Shown here: positions 1 through 11,595 of the stretch, in pieces
Layout of the letters: each line of letters begins with the position of its first letter
Position numbering within the stretch: position 1 is the stretch's first letter
Assembly (NCBI GenBank): GCA_015847255.1
Contig: JADLZK010010882.1
Coordinates: 186,001 to 250,000, forward strand
Direction: 5' to 3'
DNA length: 64,000 bases
Source: Hyparrhenia diplandra
Taxonomy: Eukaryota; Streptophyta; Magnoliopsida; Poales; Poaceae
Notes under the pieces: model-generated
Seen by the model: only the letters and a program-made list of their open reading frames with translations
What the model was told of the DNA's origin: nothing
Database searches by the model: none
Translations under genes and position numbers: made by a program

Positions 1-960
1 CTAATGGTCTGAGATCAGCTATCAATCAGAGAAAAAAATCAGTCCCAAGCGGTGCTGGGCCTATCAGCCATTTACAGTTGAATGAGCCTTCAGATTAAAG
101 CGACCGTATCTATGTTTACATCATCTAGTAGTGCGTTTACAAGATTCATTTCAGAATAATAAAACAAAACAAGCCTGCACGTTGGTAAATACCTTTTGAA
201 CATTTCCTTCATTTAGCTTGCTCCATCTCCTTGTCCGCAACACGTTCAACTGCGCTGGGATGTCCTCCATCTAGCGCAACTGAATGCTCATCTTCATCGT
301 TGTTGCCGAAGCTGCATCTGCACGCCACATGCCACTATGCCAGATCCGGTTGCACATGACGCAATTTCGACCAGCTGCCCGCCAGCTTGCCACTGCCGCC
401 CTTGCTCGCCGAAGCCACCCGCCTCTGTTGCGCACGACGCCTTGACCTGCCTGCAGCTGCTTGCCTCAACGTTTGATGTTGTTGCTGTCGGTGGCCGTCT
501 GGAGCAGAAATGCCGCCAGTCTCCATGGGATCAGGCAGATGAGGTACAGCGGCCGTCGCCACATCGGAGGGGCGGGGATTAGTCCTGAAGCACGGCGACG
601 CGTAGGTGGTTCAGCCCATGCCTTCCGATAGAAAGCACACTAACGGCGTGTGCCTGTGGACGTTGGTGGCCTGAGATAGTAATTAGCAGGGAAACAGTGG
701 AAGGTTACTTCAAGAGAGGTGCAATTCCAAGCGTCACATAGAGGAATCGGGTCTCTCAGATAAAGGGAGGACCGGGTCTCTCAAAATTTTCCTCTGTGAT
801 TCCTCGCTGGATGCCAGGGCAGGCCACTCGGCATCTCGATCTCAAAGGCAGCTTGAAAGGTATAGCTAGCGTATAGGGTAGGTAGGCTGTACGCAAGCGA
901 TGACCCACGTGGAGCCAAATCGCTGGAGATGCTTCCAACGCTAATGTGATGTTGCATTGG
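1..960. other. Gene-free flank upstream of first defensin-like gene
   Basis: No gene is supported here. Positions 335-582 are GC-rich and open on both strands, but the translations look like composition-driven shadows: low complexity, no domain and no splice context. A short direct repeat ending GGGTCTCTCA occurs near 745-780. The last 100 bases act as the upstream region of the gene starting at 1078. Confidence 0.5.
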
Positions 961-971
961 CGTGGCTAGTG

Positions 972-980
972 TATATATAA
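972..980 (+). promoter_or_regulatory. TATA box of first defensin-like gene
   Basis: TATATATAA lies about 100 bases upstream of the ATG at 1078. An in-frame ATG at 982 is only two bases past this box, so it should fall outside the transcript. This favours 1078 as the start. Confidence 0.6.
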
Positions 981-1077
981 ATTGTTGTACTTCTCGCTAG
1001 CTGTATATCCACCAATCTACTTGCTCATTCTTTTCTTCATCAACGCACAAAAGCTACCACCAAGAAAAAAACAACCA

Positions 1078-1479
1078 ATGACGCCTTCAGGAAACAATAC
1101 CTCTATGGTTGTGTTCCTAATTTTCATCGTGGCTGCGGGTACGTCTCTACACATATATGTATGATCTACTGAAAATATAAAACTTATATAAAATGGTTGT
1201 TTTGAACAAACTTTGGGCTTTCTCTTGTGCGTGCAAGTATGTTCAATGCCTGCTGCATGGGCGCGATCGCAAAATTTGCATCCATGGAGTGTTTGCCGGC
1301 ACCCGAGCGCCACGTATCAAGGACCGTGCTTTCCTACTGAGCTCCAATGCGATGACGTATGCCAAGCTGAAAGCCCCCTCAACATTTACGGCTATTGTGA
1401 TAAAAACTTTATGTGCTACTGCTACACCCGATGCTCCTCTAAGATTGTTGCTGCTGCTAGTGCTCCAATCCAGCCATGA
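1078..1479 (+). CDS. Defensin-like secreted cysteine-rich peptide, two exons
   Basis: Exon 1 is 1078-1138 (61 nt). The intron is 1139-1237, with donor GTACGT and acceptor GCAAG. Exon 2 is 1238-1479. The product is about 100 residues. Exon 1 encodes a hydrophobic signal peptide (MTPSGNNTSMVVFLIF...). The mature part has nine cysteines spaced C-x17-C-x10-C-x6-C-x3-C-x11-C-x5-C-x1-C-x3-C. The C-x3-C plus C-x-C pairs are the signature of the cysteine-stabilised alpha-beta fold of plant defensins. A polyadenylation-like AATAAA follows at 1497. The gene at 8945 on the same strand is a paralogue with the same 61-nt first exon and phase-1 intron. The C-terminal tail after the last cysteine (IVAAASAPIQP) reads into sequence that is 3' untranslated in the paralogue. 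Antimicrobial or reproductive signalling roles are known in the family, but nothing here decides between them. Confidence 0.75.
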
Positions 1480-1502
1480 TCTTCCTCCATACCTAAAATA
1501 AA

Positions 1503-4500
1503 GTGGATTTGGAAAAGGCTTGGGTCAAACAATGAAAATATAAATCATGAACCGTATTATTTTATAGAAATCATGACTTTATTTTTTTGCATGTAGAAAG
1601 TATTTTTTATCTTTTATGTACTACACAAATGCCCATTGCACGGAATATAATAATGATATGGTAAATTAAGTGCGAGCGTGTGTTTTTTTAAATAGTATGA
1701 ACTCCGCCCGTTCCTCCCACTAGAATTAGAAATAATATGAGGATACCTACCCGTCCCGACAAGGCTACCGATCGTACCAGACGCGAACACAGATTTCGCT
1801 CCAACATGAACTCTCACTACACGATATGAGCGGTACATGTTTGTGTACTGAGTATACATATTTGTTACTAGGTCACCAGGTGGTCTAATTTTCATACAGG
1901 AGTTTGGCTTGGTTTGTATCAAGGCCAATGGGGTCAACTGCAACCTACTAAATACCTGGAGAGATAGCTATGTTTAGTACAATCATTTTCTGTTTGGGCA
2001 TGGCTTCCTTGTAATTACATCTTGTAACTATTCTTTCATTTAATTAAAAAAAAAGAGGTCGGGGACTCCTGACCGGTTCGGTCAAAAGAAAAGGTTACCG
2101 AATAATATATGGTTTTTGGTATCACGTGGCAGATGACTATATGTCATGTGGCAGAGAAATACATGTATAGTCATCTTTCTTTTTAAGAAACCACCGGGGG
2201 GTTACCCAAGCTTGTAGCTTTGATTGGATTAGAGATAGGGTATATGTTGTAGTAATTAACCAATCTATAGAACTTTTGGCTACAAAAAAAAATTGCATCT
2301 AAGTTCAAGTTTCAAGGACCTAAAATTGTGTGAATGGATGCATGACCACACCAATGAGCTACCAATGGCATGTGGACTTGCCATAAGGATTAAAAAAATA
2401 TTAGGGCCCATTTTAATGCAAATTTCAAACTTGCTCTATGGAAATTTATGCTAGGAAGTTAAATTTTACAAAACAAACTTATTGAATACAAATATAAATT
2501 CCCCAATGAGCTACCAAAGGTCATACTCGCTCTCTCTCCTTCCCAACCCTCCTCCCGTGCTCTTCGTATTGAATACAAATATAAATTCTCAATTTTTATG
2601 GTGGTAAGCCATTAAGTTCAATTTTACAATACAAATATAAATTCTCAATTTTTATGGTGGTAAGCCATTAAGTTCAATTTTACAGAACAAACTTATAGAG
2701 TATAAAAAAATCTTGTGTTCTGAACATGGTCTACCATAGATCCACACAAGGGACGTACAGGGTTGTCACCACCTACCCACCACAACCTCACCTATTGAGA
2801 TATGAGGCAAACGAAGGTGACTTATAGCATAACACCACGTGCACTCTATTCATTACTAATCTAACGTTGCTCAAAAACATTTGTCTTTATCAGGAGTTGT
2901 CTACTAGAGCAACCGCCAAGGGGATGGACAACGAACCCGCAAACTAACAACAACCAAGACTAACTTAAAGAAGAACTAATCATCTCAACTTAGGTCCTGA
3001 TCTATACATGTATGTGTGATAGATTAAACATAAAGTTCTATATGACAAGATCATAATGTGGAAACTATATACTAGTTCATATGTCAAGCTCATATCGTAA
3101 ACTATACTCTAGTTCATAAGCATAGATATATTGGTAAGTAAAGAACAAGAACAAGATAAAGAACTCTATATTGATTGTACCGAACAAGATGTTCTTGATC
3201 TCCACTTGCAAACCTTGCCAAGGTCCTACTACAAATGACTAAAAACTAAAAAGATAAAAGTCAAGGAGATAGGCTCTTGTGTGGTGTGTGTTATGAATGG
3301 AGTTGTCCCCTCGCATGTATACTAGTGAAGCAGTTGGTTTCGGGGCGTATTTTAGGTTAGAACCCCATGCAACCACCTCTCCTTGCATTAATGATACCAT
3401 CAGACGAAGGTGGGCCTGAGAGGCGGTGTTGGGGCTCTGGCCAGACCATATAGCTCCGGGTGGACCTGGGCTGGCTCCAATCACCACCACCTTTGGCATG
3501 GCCGTTCCTTGGTCGGCCTAGATCGACACAATGGTGGTGTACCGCTTAGGTTTATGTTTAGCTTTCTCCATTTCCCTTTGAATGTGTATTTCTGGAATAT
3601 GAATTTTCCATTGTGCTTTGTTCTTCACTTTGTGCATTACCTCTTGTTTTCGGTGTTTGTCCTGTAGAACATGTTTTCTCAAGAGACAAGTGGAACTAGA
3701 TCAAAGTATATGCATATGTGTCATTAGCATGCTTATTTCCCAAGATTTGGATATATTTTGGCAGTATAAAATGTTCGATAACAACCACCAATAGGGTGCC
3801 ACTGCCATGGCGAAGCCGCCCCGCGCCAGATCCGAGCTCCTTCTCACAAGATCCACGCTCTGCCTAGCCGGATCTGGTGGTGGCTACTACGTCGGAGAAG
3901 AGGGAGTGGCGGGATCGCTAGCATCCCCTACCACTAGGCCTACTGTAACACCCCACCCTCTAAAGCCGCACCGCATAGCCCTTCCAAGGGGCGTGCACAC
4001 GTACATTTAGCACTCTGCTTACATTTTTTCCTCTCTTTATGTAAAATGGTGAACCCGAAGGTACTATGGCTAGAAGGCAAAGTCTTATAAGTTGGCTCCA
4101 CCGTAGCTCAACTAGCAAGGTGGCCACTACTAGGCCACATCCAAATTGGGTCGGGTGTCATACCCGCGCAACAGCGCTCAAAGTACCCAACAAGCGGTGT
4201 GCTGCAGCTAGGTCACGTGACGTGCCTCGCGCCACATGGCCCACTCTTCTCTTCCTCTATTTGACCGTCTCCCTCTCCCATCCCACCATGTGGCCTATGC
4301 GAGGCCGAGATGTCTCCCACTTAGATGCTCACATACCTCTCCATCCCCACTCTGGCCTCCCTCTCCCTATCAGTGGCATGCGGAACCCCTAGGCTGCGGC
4401 GGCCCCTCTCGCACGAACCCCTATAGCAGCTGACGAACCCACTGCGAATGGGCTCAACCCTAGTCGAGCCGATCCATTAGATCCTCCCTACTATGTACTA

Positions 4501-4643
4501 AGGTATGCCTTTAGCTTATAGGTGTCTGATTGCCTTACTGTTCACCTATTTCTCATATTTTTTTGTCCATGGCTCGCTCAACATGCGTAGCACACCAACG
4601 ATGCAAGCCAGCTTGTAGTCCCAGCTCTCACGACGGCCGGCCA
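1503..4643. other. Gene-free interval, diffuse repeats
   Basis: Mostly AT-rich with short broken ORFs. A GC-richer stretch at about 3800-4440 is open on the plus strand but shows no domain. The stretch 2720-3500 looks like decayed transposon sequence, but no family or terminus could be assigned. Apart from the 56-bp duplication listed separately, nothing else is supported. Confidence 0.5.
2573..2684. repeat. 56-bp tandem duplication (two copies)
   Basis: The units 2573-2628 and 2629-2684 begin ATACAAATATAAATTCTC and run to ...AATTTTACA with almost no difference. A third, partial start of the unit occurs near 2485. The near identity suggests a recent local duplication. Confidence 0.85.
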
Positions 4644-5751
4644 CACTACCGAAATCCGAGGCTTCACCGAAAGTGCCCACCTCTTGATCGAGTGTTTTTT
4701 TGGGCACTCGACAAAGAGCCTCTTTGTCGAGAGCCAAACGAAAAACACACGACAAAAAACAACACTCGGCAAAGATATTCTTTGCTGAGTGCTAAAGAAA
4801 GGCACTCGTCACTCGGCAAAGAGTTGTCAACTACAAAGTTTCATAAATCTAGGGTCTTTCTTTATAGTTGACAACTTTTTATTTGAATTCATTTAGGACC
4901 TCAAAACTAATTTGAAAAACTATTTTGCCGCCCTTTGCCGTGTGCTCAAAAAAAGACACTTACCGAAAGTGTCTTAAAAAGACACTTGCCGAGTGTCTTT
5001 TTTTTAGCACACGGCAAGGACGTTTTTCAAATCAGTTTTTGAGGCAACTCTTTAATTCAAATCAAAATTTGTCAACTATAAAGTCTCATAACCTTTTTGA
5101 GATCTACAGTTTTTTATTTAGGAAGTTTTCCATCCAAGGTCGTTTAAAAAGTCAAATTTCCATCCAAGATCTCGAAAAGTTATGAATCATTGTAATTGAC
5201 CATTATTTATTTAAAATCATCTTACCATGCAAAACTATGAATCTTTCAAGTTTGAAATTTTCAAACGACCTTGGATGGAAAAACCTCCTAAATAAAAACC
5301 GTAGATCTCAAAAAGTTATGAAAACTTTGTAGTTGACAACTTTTTATTGGAATTTGTTTAGGGTGTCAAACAAGCAATTTAGACTTGGTTTAGTATAGTA
5401 TATGAGGAACTAATACGGAATCCAAACACAAGTCACAACATAGTGTAGTGGTAAGGCAAGAGGTGTGCGATCGAGAGGTTGAGGGTTTGAGTCCCCGTGG
5501 GTAATGGTGGAAAAATTGAGTTTGATGCTGGTCGGATGTGGCTAGTTGGTGGCCGCCTCCGTCGAAAAAAACTTTTTTTGCTATTATTTTTGTTTTTTCA
5601 CATTTCTCTTTGCGAGTGTTTTTGAGACACTTGGCAAAGCCTTGCCAGTGTCCGATATCCTTTGCCAAGTAAACTTTGTCGTGTGCTATTTGCCTAGTGT
5701 TACACTCGGCAAAGGGTTTGCCGAATTTATATGGGCCTTTGCCGAGTGGTG
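4644..5751. mobile_element. CACTA element with TGCCGAGTG-type subterminal repeats
   Basis: The left end starts CACTACCGAAATCCG at 4644. Subterminal copies of the GCCGAGTG / CACTCGGCAAAG motif crowd both sides (4670-5010 and 5600-5750), a well-known CACTA pattern in grasses. The bases flanking 4644-5751 are CCA on each side, a possible 3-bp TSD. The right terminus is not a clean copy of the left inverted repeat, so that boundary is less certain. The core (about 5040-5360) has two inverted copies of a block containing CATAACTTTTTGAGATCTAC. There is no transposase ORF, so it is a non-autonomous element. Confidence 0.65.
5436..5500 (+). repeat. tRNA-like (Pol III A/B box) module inside CACTA core
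   Basis: An A-box-like TAGTGTAGTGGTAAGGC is followed about 40 bases later by a B-box-like GGTTTGAGTCC (consensus GGTTCGANTCC). No full cloverleaf is evident, so this is a tRNA-derived or SINE-like module rather than a tRNA gene. Similar modules sit beside related cores at 18.65, 49.6 and 61.7 kb. Confidence 0.45.
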
Positions 5752-6319
5752 CCACAACGCTCCAAGAGGTGTCAGCGGGCAGTGCACGGCACCATACAAC
5801 GCCACGATCGAGGGCCTAGCAATGCAACTTGGGGATTGCCGTACAGTTCATGACACAGGCTAGCGAAACCAAAATTTGGACAAATCAGGTAGCCAAGCGA
5901 GGATTCACAAACAAGTCAAGTTTTTAACATGGAGTACAAACCAAGAAAGATGCGTTCCATTCCACGTCGTGTACGACATATGCGACAATGATGCACCAAT
6001 AATACCATACCCAAGTACCAAGGAGAGTACAAAGCTAAACAAGAGCCACTATCGGGTACAAGCGTATCGATCTAACCCAACATCTACTTTCTCAGGCAGC
6101 ACGGCATGACGGCAATGCACACATCCCTGCCACCGTCATTCCATTTCAATGCACACGTCACTGCCATCATTCGCTCCTCTGGATTTCTCCTTTGATGCAC
6201 GGTCCCTGTTGTGTTGTTAGACTATCCGCACTCGTCATCCTTTAAATGCATACTCTATATATCCATTGTAGTCATCAAGATTCTCTCCTCTATACCTCTT
6301 TTTCTTGCACTTATCTATA
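5752..6319. other. Gene-free interval
   Basis: No gene is seen. The segment at 6110-6190 (ATCCCTGCCACCGTCA and nearby sequence) resembles 8700-8755 on the far side of the Helitron candidate. It may mark a small duplication flanking that element. Confidence 0.4.
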
Positions 6320-8487
6320 CTAGTATAGTGCCCGTGCTACGTCACGGTTTTATTTCACGGATACACATTAAAACAACGAAGTAATTATAGAACATTTTGA
6401 CCAAGCACAAAAAAAATGTTTCTTTAGTTGAAATCAATGATATAAGCAGGATACAACAATCGTATAACCAGTAGAGGTAACCCTACACTTTACACGCATT
6501 ATCAACTAAAGCCAATTCTTTTCACAGTTGGAATTGCATTTGGTCATGGATACCCTTATTTATTGTAATATCATTCCTGGAAGCTTGTGCTCTAGCTACT
6601 CCAACTTCATCTGGTTCGTCTTAAGATTGTAGATATAGGCCTGCCATACCAATCAATCTAAACAAAACTCTTATTGGTGATCAACAAACTGATCCTTGCA
6701 TAATCAACTGATCAGCAAGAGTAGACTGAAATTTACTAAATAAGATGAGTAAGTAGAAAGTACTAAACATTGGCATTAGAATTGCACACACCTATGCACA
6801 ATATACCCATTTGCACGGTGGCAGAATAGTTGAATTTCCAGATCACCTTCCCATGCTTCAGGCCCCTACCACCTCGGCGGCATTCAAATCAAGAAGCACA
6901 ATGTATCTATAAACTGTTAGAAACATAACAGAAATTCGTGGGACAACAACTCACTATCATAGTACATTAATTCGAGTTTGACTCAACTGTCCGGCTTCCA
7001 ATACCTGAAAATTTCAAAATGAAATGTGTCACCATATTAGTGATGAATAATATTGTGAGGCCAGCATACTTCTTGACCGTGTTCAAGAACATTGAGCCCT
7101 CTTTTATTACCAATACTGCACAATTATTCAGAAAAATTACAGGATTTCAAGCATGCATTTCTATGCAGAAAAAAAGAAAGATATTTCTTGAATTCCAGCA
7201 CGCTCCTTCAAAAAATGGCATGTATCAATCAGATTGATTCCAGCCTAGAATTAGATTGATTCCACCTTTCATTACAACCTACATGACACCTATCAATCAG
7301 ATTGATTCCAGCTTGCTCATTAAAAAACATAGTGCACAAATTTTTTGTCAAAGTGATTGAGTACACTGCACCGGTGTATGGCAGCGATCAAACACTCTAA
7401 TTGTCACAATCAATCCATGAATTGAGTTCCCTATAACCCTACATGACTATATTACGCTACTAAAAACGAACTCGCCCACCTAATGATTTGCCACAACCAC
7501 AACATCCAGTTCTGGTAAAACTCAAACGAATCCTTAAAAAATATTACCTCACAAGAGATCAATAGGTATACCTGTCATCTGTGTCAAAATCTGATTTTTG
7601 AGCCAAATACCGTATGGCCCAAGGGAGACGGAGTTCAGTTCAGCTCCCTCCCAGCAGGCCAGCACCCACAAAAAAAACTGAAAATAAACTGAACGGCAAG
7701 TGATTTGGGTAGATTAGCTGGGTGGCAGCACACATCACACAAATCGGCAAGCAAACAAGGCAGCTGGAGGGAACTCACCAATTGCCAGGATGACCGATGG
7801 CTGGATCTCCCCCTCCGCTCGACCAGCGGCAACGCCACGGCGGGTGGAAGGAAGATCCAACGGGCACAGGGTAGTAGGGATCGGGCGACGGCGCCGCACT
7901 TTCGGCTGCATGCCGTTGCCTCGGTCATCCAGCGCCCAGCCTGCCATTGTGGTCGTTCGACCGCCGCCGTTTGCAAGATGCCGACTTATAGGATGTGCCG
8001 CATACGCCCTAGCGCAACGTCCAGGCCCTATGAGGAGTCCGTCGGCGCCGTCCGGGATCAACGGAGGTGCCGGCCAAGCATCAATGGGAGTCGGGCGGCG
8101 GTGGTCGGCGAGATCCCCAGGATGGTCGTGCGTCAATGGGAGGAGGCCGCGGTTGTTACGCAGCTGGGGGCGGCTGCGCAGGAAAGTTACGCGAAAGAGG
8201 AAACGCCCGCTGATTTCGCGGCGCATGACGATGGGCGGGTTGGGATTTAACGTACCCTGCTGATTTCAAGGCGCATGACGATGGGCGGGTTGGGATTTAA
8301 CGTGCCCGCTGATTTTCGCGCGGTATGATGACGATGGGCGGGTTGGGATTTGTCATGAGTAAGGCCCATACACTTAATCCTGATCGTCGGATGGTGTTTG
8401 AGTATGAGAGAGAAGATTAAGAAGTAATCTGGAACATAGATTTGAATAGATTTGAACGAAGCGAAGTTGGTGTATTAGTAGGGTAGA
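6320..8487 (-). mobile_element. Probable non-autonomous Helitron, minus orientation
   Basis: Read on the minus strand, the 3' end has a hairpin (CCGTG-ACGTAG-CACGG, 6332-6347) followed by GCACTATA and a terminal CTAG, then a host T. That is the Helitron rule of hairpin plus CTRR. The candidate 5' end on the minus strand starts TCTACCCTACTAATACACC at 8487, like Helitron TC starts. The base before it is G rather than the expected A, so the 5' boundary is uncertain. Near the 5' end a GC-rich block (about 7730-8230) is open on both strands, but no Rep/helicase is seen. It lies between the two defensin-like genes. Confidence 0.5.
8209..8352. repeat. About 50-bp tandem repeat, three copies
   Basis: Three successive units contain GATGGGCGGGTTGGGATTT, each preceded by a CTGATTT...GCATGAC-type segment, at about 8209, 8262 and 8309. 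They lie near the inferred 5' end of the Helitron candidate. Confidence 0.75.
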
Positions 8488-8847
8488 CTTTATATCTCGC
8501 TCTATACCAACTATCCAATATTTTATTCAATCATCCCAACTACTATCTTCTCCCTTCTCACTTTTTCTTTTCATTTCCTTTATTCTATATCTCCTATTCA
8601 TTTTCTCTCTTTTTTTCCTTTTTTTATTCTATTTTTTAATCTTTTTTCCTTCTTTTTTCCCTTTTCCCCTTTTATTTTTAACTTGTTGCTCGGAAATACA
8701 ATGAAGTCATCACACGTCCCTGCCACCGTCACTCCCATGGATTTTTCCTCTATTGCCATAAAAAATCCTACCCACGGTTGTTAAATGAAGGAGAATACCG
8801 ATGATTATCCTTCTACGGCGGAAGAGACGAGACATGTGATTTATACA
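8488..8847. other. Gene-free pyrimidine-rich upstream region
   Basis: Positions 8530-8690 are strongly T/C-rich on the plus strand, with many TTTTCTTTTC-like runs. No ORF is seen. It forms the upstream flank of the second defensin-like gene. Confidence 0.5.
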
Positions 8848-8856
8848 TATATATAT
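8848..8856 (+). promoter_or_regulatory. TATA-like box of second defensin-like gene
   Basis: An ATATATATATT run lies about 95 bases upstream of the ATG at 8945, the same spacing as the TATA box of the paralogue at 1078. The leader between box and ATG also resembles that of the paralogue (CTCGCTCATTCTTTTCTTC). Confidence 0.5.
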
Positions 8857-8944
8857 TGTCAGCACTTTGTCTTCTCGATCATCCACCAACCTGCTCGCTC
8901 ATTCTTTTCTTCAACCAACAAAATCTTCCACAAAAGAACAACCA

Positions 8945-9358
8945 ATGGCACCTTCCAGAAAGAATCTCCCTGCAGTTGTGCTCCTAATTGTCATCATGGC
9001 TGCGGGTATGTACATGCAGATGTTCGAATTATTGGAAATATAACCTGATTGTTCGTATCTATCCTAATAACCTAAGATATGACATTGAATTGGCTAGTAT
9101 ATGCAATTGATATGTTGTTTTGATTAATCTTTGGTCTAAATAACCATATTCTTGCATGTTCTAGAATGTTCAGTGCCTGCAAGCACGCAGAGTGAATGCG
9201 GGCACCTAAGCGGCAGTTATGGAGGACTGTGCTGGCGCGACCGCAGTTGTGATCTTATATGCAAAGCTGAAAGCGTCTGTAACAATAGGGGTGCCTGTGA
9301 AAGCCTTGAATGCTACTGCTATTCTGATTGCCCCTGTAAGATGGGTTGCTGTTCCTAG
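8945..9358 (+). CDS. Defensin-like secreted cysteine-rich peptide, two exons
   Basis: Exon 1 is 8945-9005 (61 nt). The intron is 9006-9164, with donor GTATGT and acceptor TTCTAG. Exon 2 is 9165-9358. The product is 84 residues. The signal peptide is MAPSRKNLPAVVLLIVIMAA; the exon junction then supplies ECSVP. The cysteine pattern is C-x9-C-x10-C-x5-C-x3-C-x11-C-x4-C-x1-C-x3-C, followed by C-x3-CC and a final serine; one extra cysteine lies inside the x11 gap. The motif SGSYGG...C...C...C matches the plant defensin consensus, and the CYCYSDC ending parallels CYCYTRC in the gene at 1078. Same strand, identical exon-1 length and intron phase show that the two are duplicates. The reading frame is intact, so this is the better candidate for a working gene. 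Confidence 0.8.
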
Positions 9359-11595
9359 TGCTCCAATCCAGCCATGATGCAATCCTGGCCAGGTGGCGTT
9401 TCTTAAGCGCTTGTTCGTTTAGAGCCATTCATGCCCGGATTGGTTCCTGCTGAGGTTGGCTATATAGAGATTAAAATAGACGTTGCTGGATGGAACAGTT
9501 CCTGGAGGTGATTCCACAGGAATTGAACGTGCCTTAAATGTAATGAACTAGAAGGATACTCGATGTGTTGCTACAAAACTTTCTTAGGAATAATAATTGT
9601 TGGATTTATTATTAGCTTGACCCATATATATTTAATAAATTAATAACTCTATGGTGTGTAATCATGGATATTATTATTTGCACCAGATTGGAAGTTGAAA
9701 GAGTTTAAACTATTGAGCTTTTGCCTTCCTCACGTGAGGTATTGCCTCTTGGCTTGACAACATAGGGTGGCCTTTGGCTTTTGATCAGCCAACGTGAGAT
9801 GGCTTTGGCCCTTAGTTTTGCCTAAGTGAAGTGGTGGTGTCCCTTCACTTTCAACTTGTCTCTTGACTTATCCATCGTGAGGGATAAAAAGAAGATAGCA
9901 GCTATCATTTTGCTTGATCAAGAGAACAACACACATTCCAAAAAAACTTGATTTCGTTGCTATGAAGGTCATCTCCATCTCGTAACTCTGCGCGCCGCAC
10001 GGAGGACCGAGAGGGGCGGTGGCTCGAAGCCCTTGTCGTTTGAGACCTTGCTCGGGGCATCGGCAATTAGGTTTTAGGGGAGTGTCTACGCGGCTACTGA
10101 ACCGCCGCCACCGGTCGTTGTCGTCTTCTTCCTCGGCGGCCGGTGGATTTCATCATCTCCCTCTTCGTCTTGGTGGAGAGATCATCTTCATGTTCTCCGG
10201 CATGATGAAGGAAGTTGGCCAAAGTTCGGAATCCTCGGAGTGCATGGGAAGGTATGATTGGTTCATCTCCTCTCCGTTTTTTCGATTCTGCGGTTCTTAT
10301 ATGTTTCGTTAGTTCATCCATGTTCTTTCGTATGCTGCTATGAGTCTATTTCATTAGTCGGTCATATCGTATCATGAGATGTCGATGCTTGTATGTTTCA
10401 TTAATTAGTAATATGCCATACCTGTTTGTTTCAGTTTTACAGTCTGTTGTTTCATATGATGCTTCCTATATGTTTTGATTAGTCTGTTATGTCATTTCAT
10501 ATGTTTTAGTTGTTACGTTACATTATATGTATTATGCTTATTTGTTTATGTTATTTATATGATTCGAGATGCTTCTAGTTCACGTGTACCATATTTATAT
10601 TGTTATATGTATACATTTGATATCATCCTTTCAATAATTAAATATTTTTATATGTCGTCATGTTAATTTATGGAATTACAATGACATGAAAATTGCTTAA
10701 ATGTCTAGCAAAAATTGTTGCATGTTGTGAATTAAATCTATATGCTCTTACATCCATTCTCACCATAATTAGACAAGACAATGATAGAGTTCAATAAAAA
10801 AGAACTAACAAATTTAGATTGAATTGTGAAGCGATGGAATGGCAAAACAAATGGCAATACGTGAAACCCCACTACAAGAATTCTCTCAATCCACGATTGC
10901 ACCAGGTCATACCAAGAATCGAGCATGCAGCGAACATGTCTCGTTGACACGAAACTAGGGCTTCGCGATCGACACACGGGAGGGACTTGGGCGCCCACGA
11001 AGGTTGTGACCAACCTTGAAGCGGCGTGCACGCGGCGTGGCAGCCCAAACCGATCTAGGATTCGGTAAAGGGCAGCGTAGAGCTCGGTGACGGCTGAAAG
11101 ACCTCCGAACGCACCTCCAGGAAGACCCGTCAGGAGGACGCACGCGAGGGGTGCCCTAGGACCAGCAAGGCCGCCTAGGACGTCGACGAAATTCGCGGAG
11201 AATCGCTGCCGAACAGCAGGGTAGAGAGGGGATGACCTACAACCAAGTCTTGGGTAGATGTGTTGGACGATTGGATGTAGATGGGATCAAATCGGTCATG
11301 AACCTCTTTATTATATAGAGGAGGGTGGTCTTATCCTTTTAGGAAACCGTCCTTGGGCGTTTCCAAGCCTCAAAACCCGATCTAAACACGATTGGAAACA
11401 AATCGGTTCGGATCTCGTCACGGACACGGGCCGCGTCGGGGTGACCGGACGCCGAGTCGGCCCCCGACCGGATGCTCCGTGGCTGCGTCGTCGGTTTCGA
11501 TAAGGTCTGAAACCGACCGTGGCGCGCCAACTCGACCGGACGCTCGGACGGTCGCTAGACCGGGCGCACCAATGCGTCCGGTCGAAGCCTCAAAT
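9359..11595. other. Gene-free interval of unassigned repetitive DNA
   Basis: Nothing with a domain is seen. Around 9598 a TGTTGGATTT start resembles a copia LTR end, but no matching CA end, primer site or second LTR was found. At 11,400-11,590 many CCGGACG/GTCCGGTC motifs occur, and they resume at 13,905-13,970 beyond the CACTA insertion, so the CACTA element landed inside this other repeat. Confidence 0.45.

Noticed and set aside
982..1077. Upstream in-frame ATG for the first defensin-like gene
   Set aside because: It is two bases from the TATA box, so it should not be in the mRNA, and the paralogue starts at the position matching 1078.
5436..5500. True tRNA gene
   Set aside because: A and B boxes are present, but no acceptor stem or complete cloverleaf could be drawn.
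9598..10740. Copia LTR starting TGTTGGATTT
   Set aside because: No matching end, target duplication, primer site or second copy could be found.
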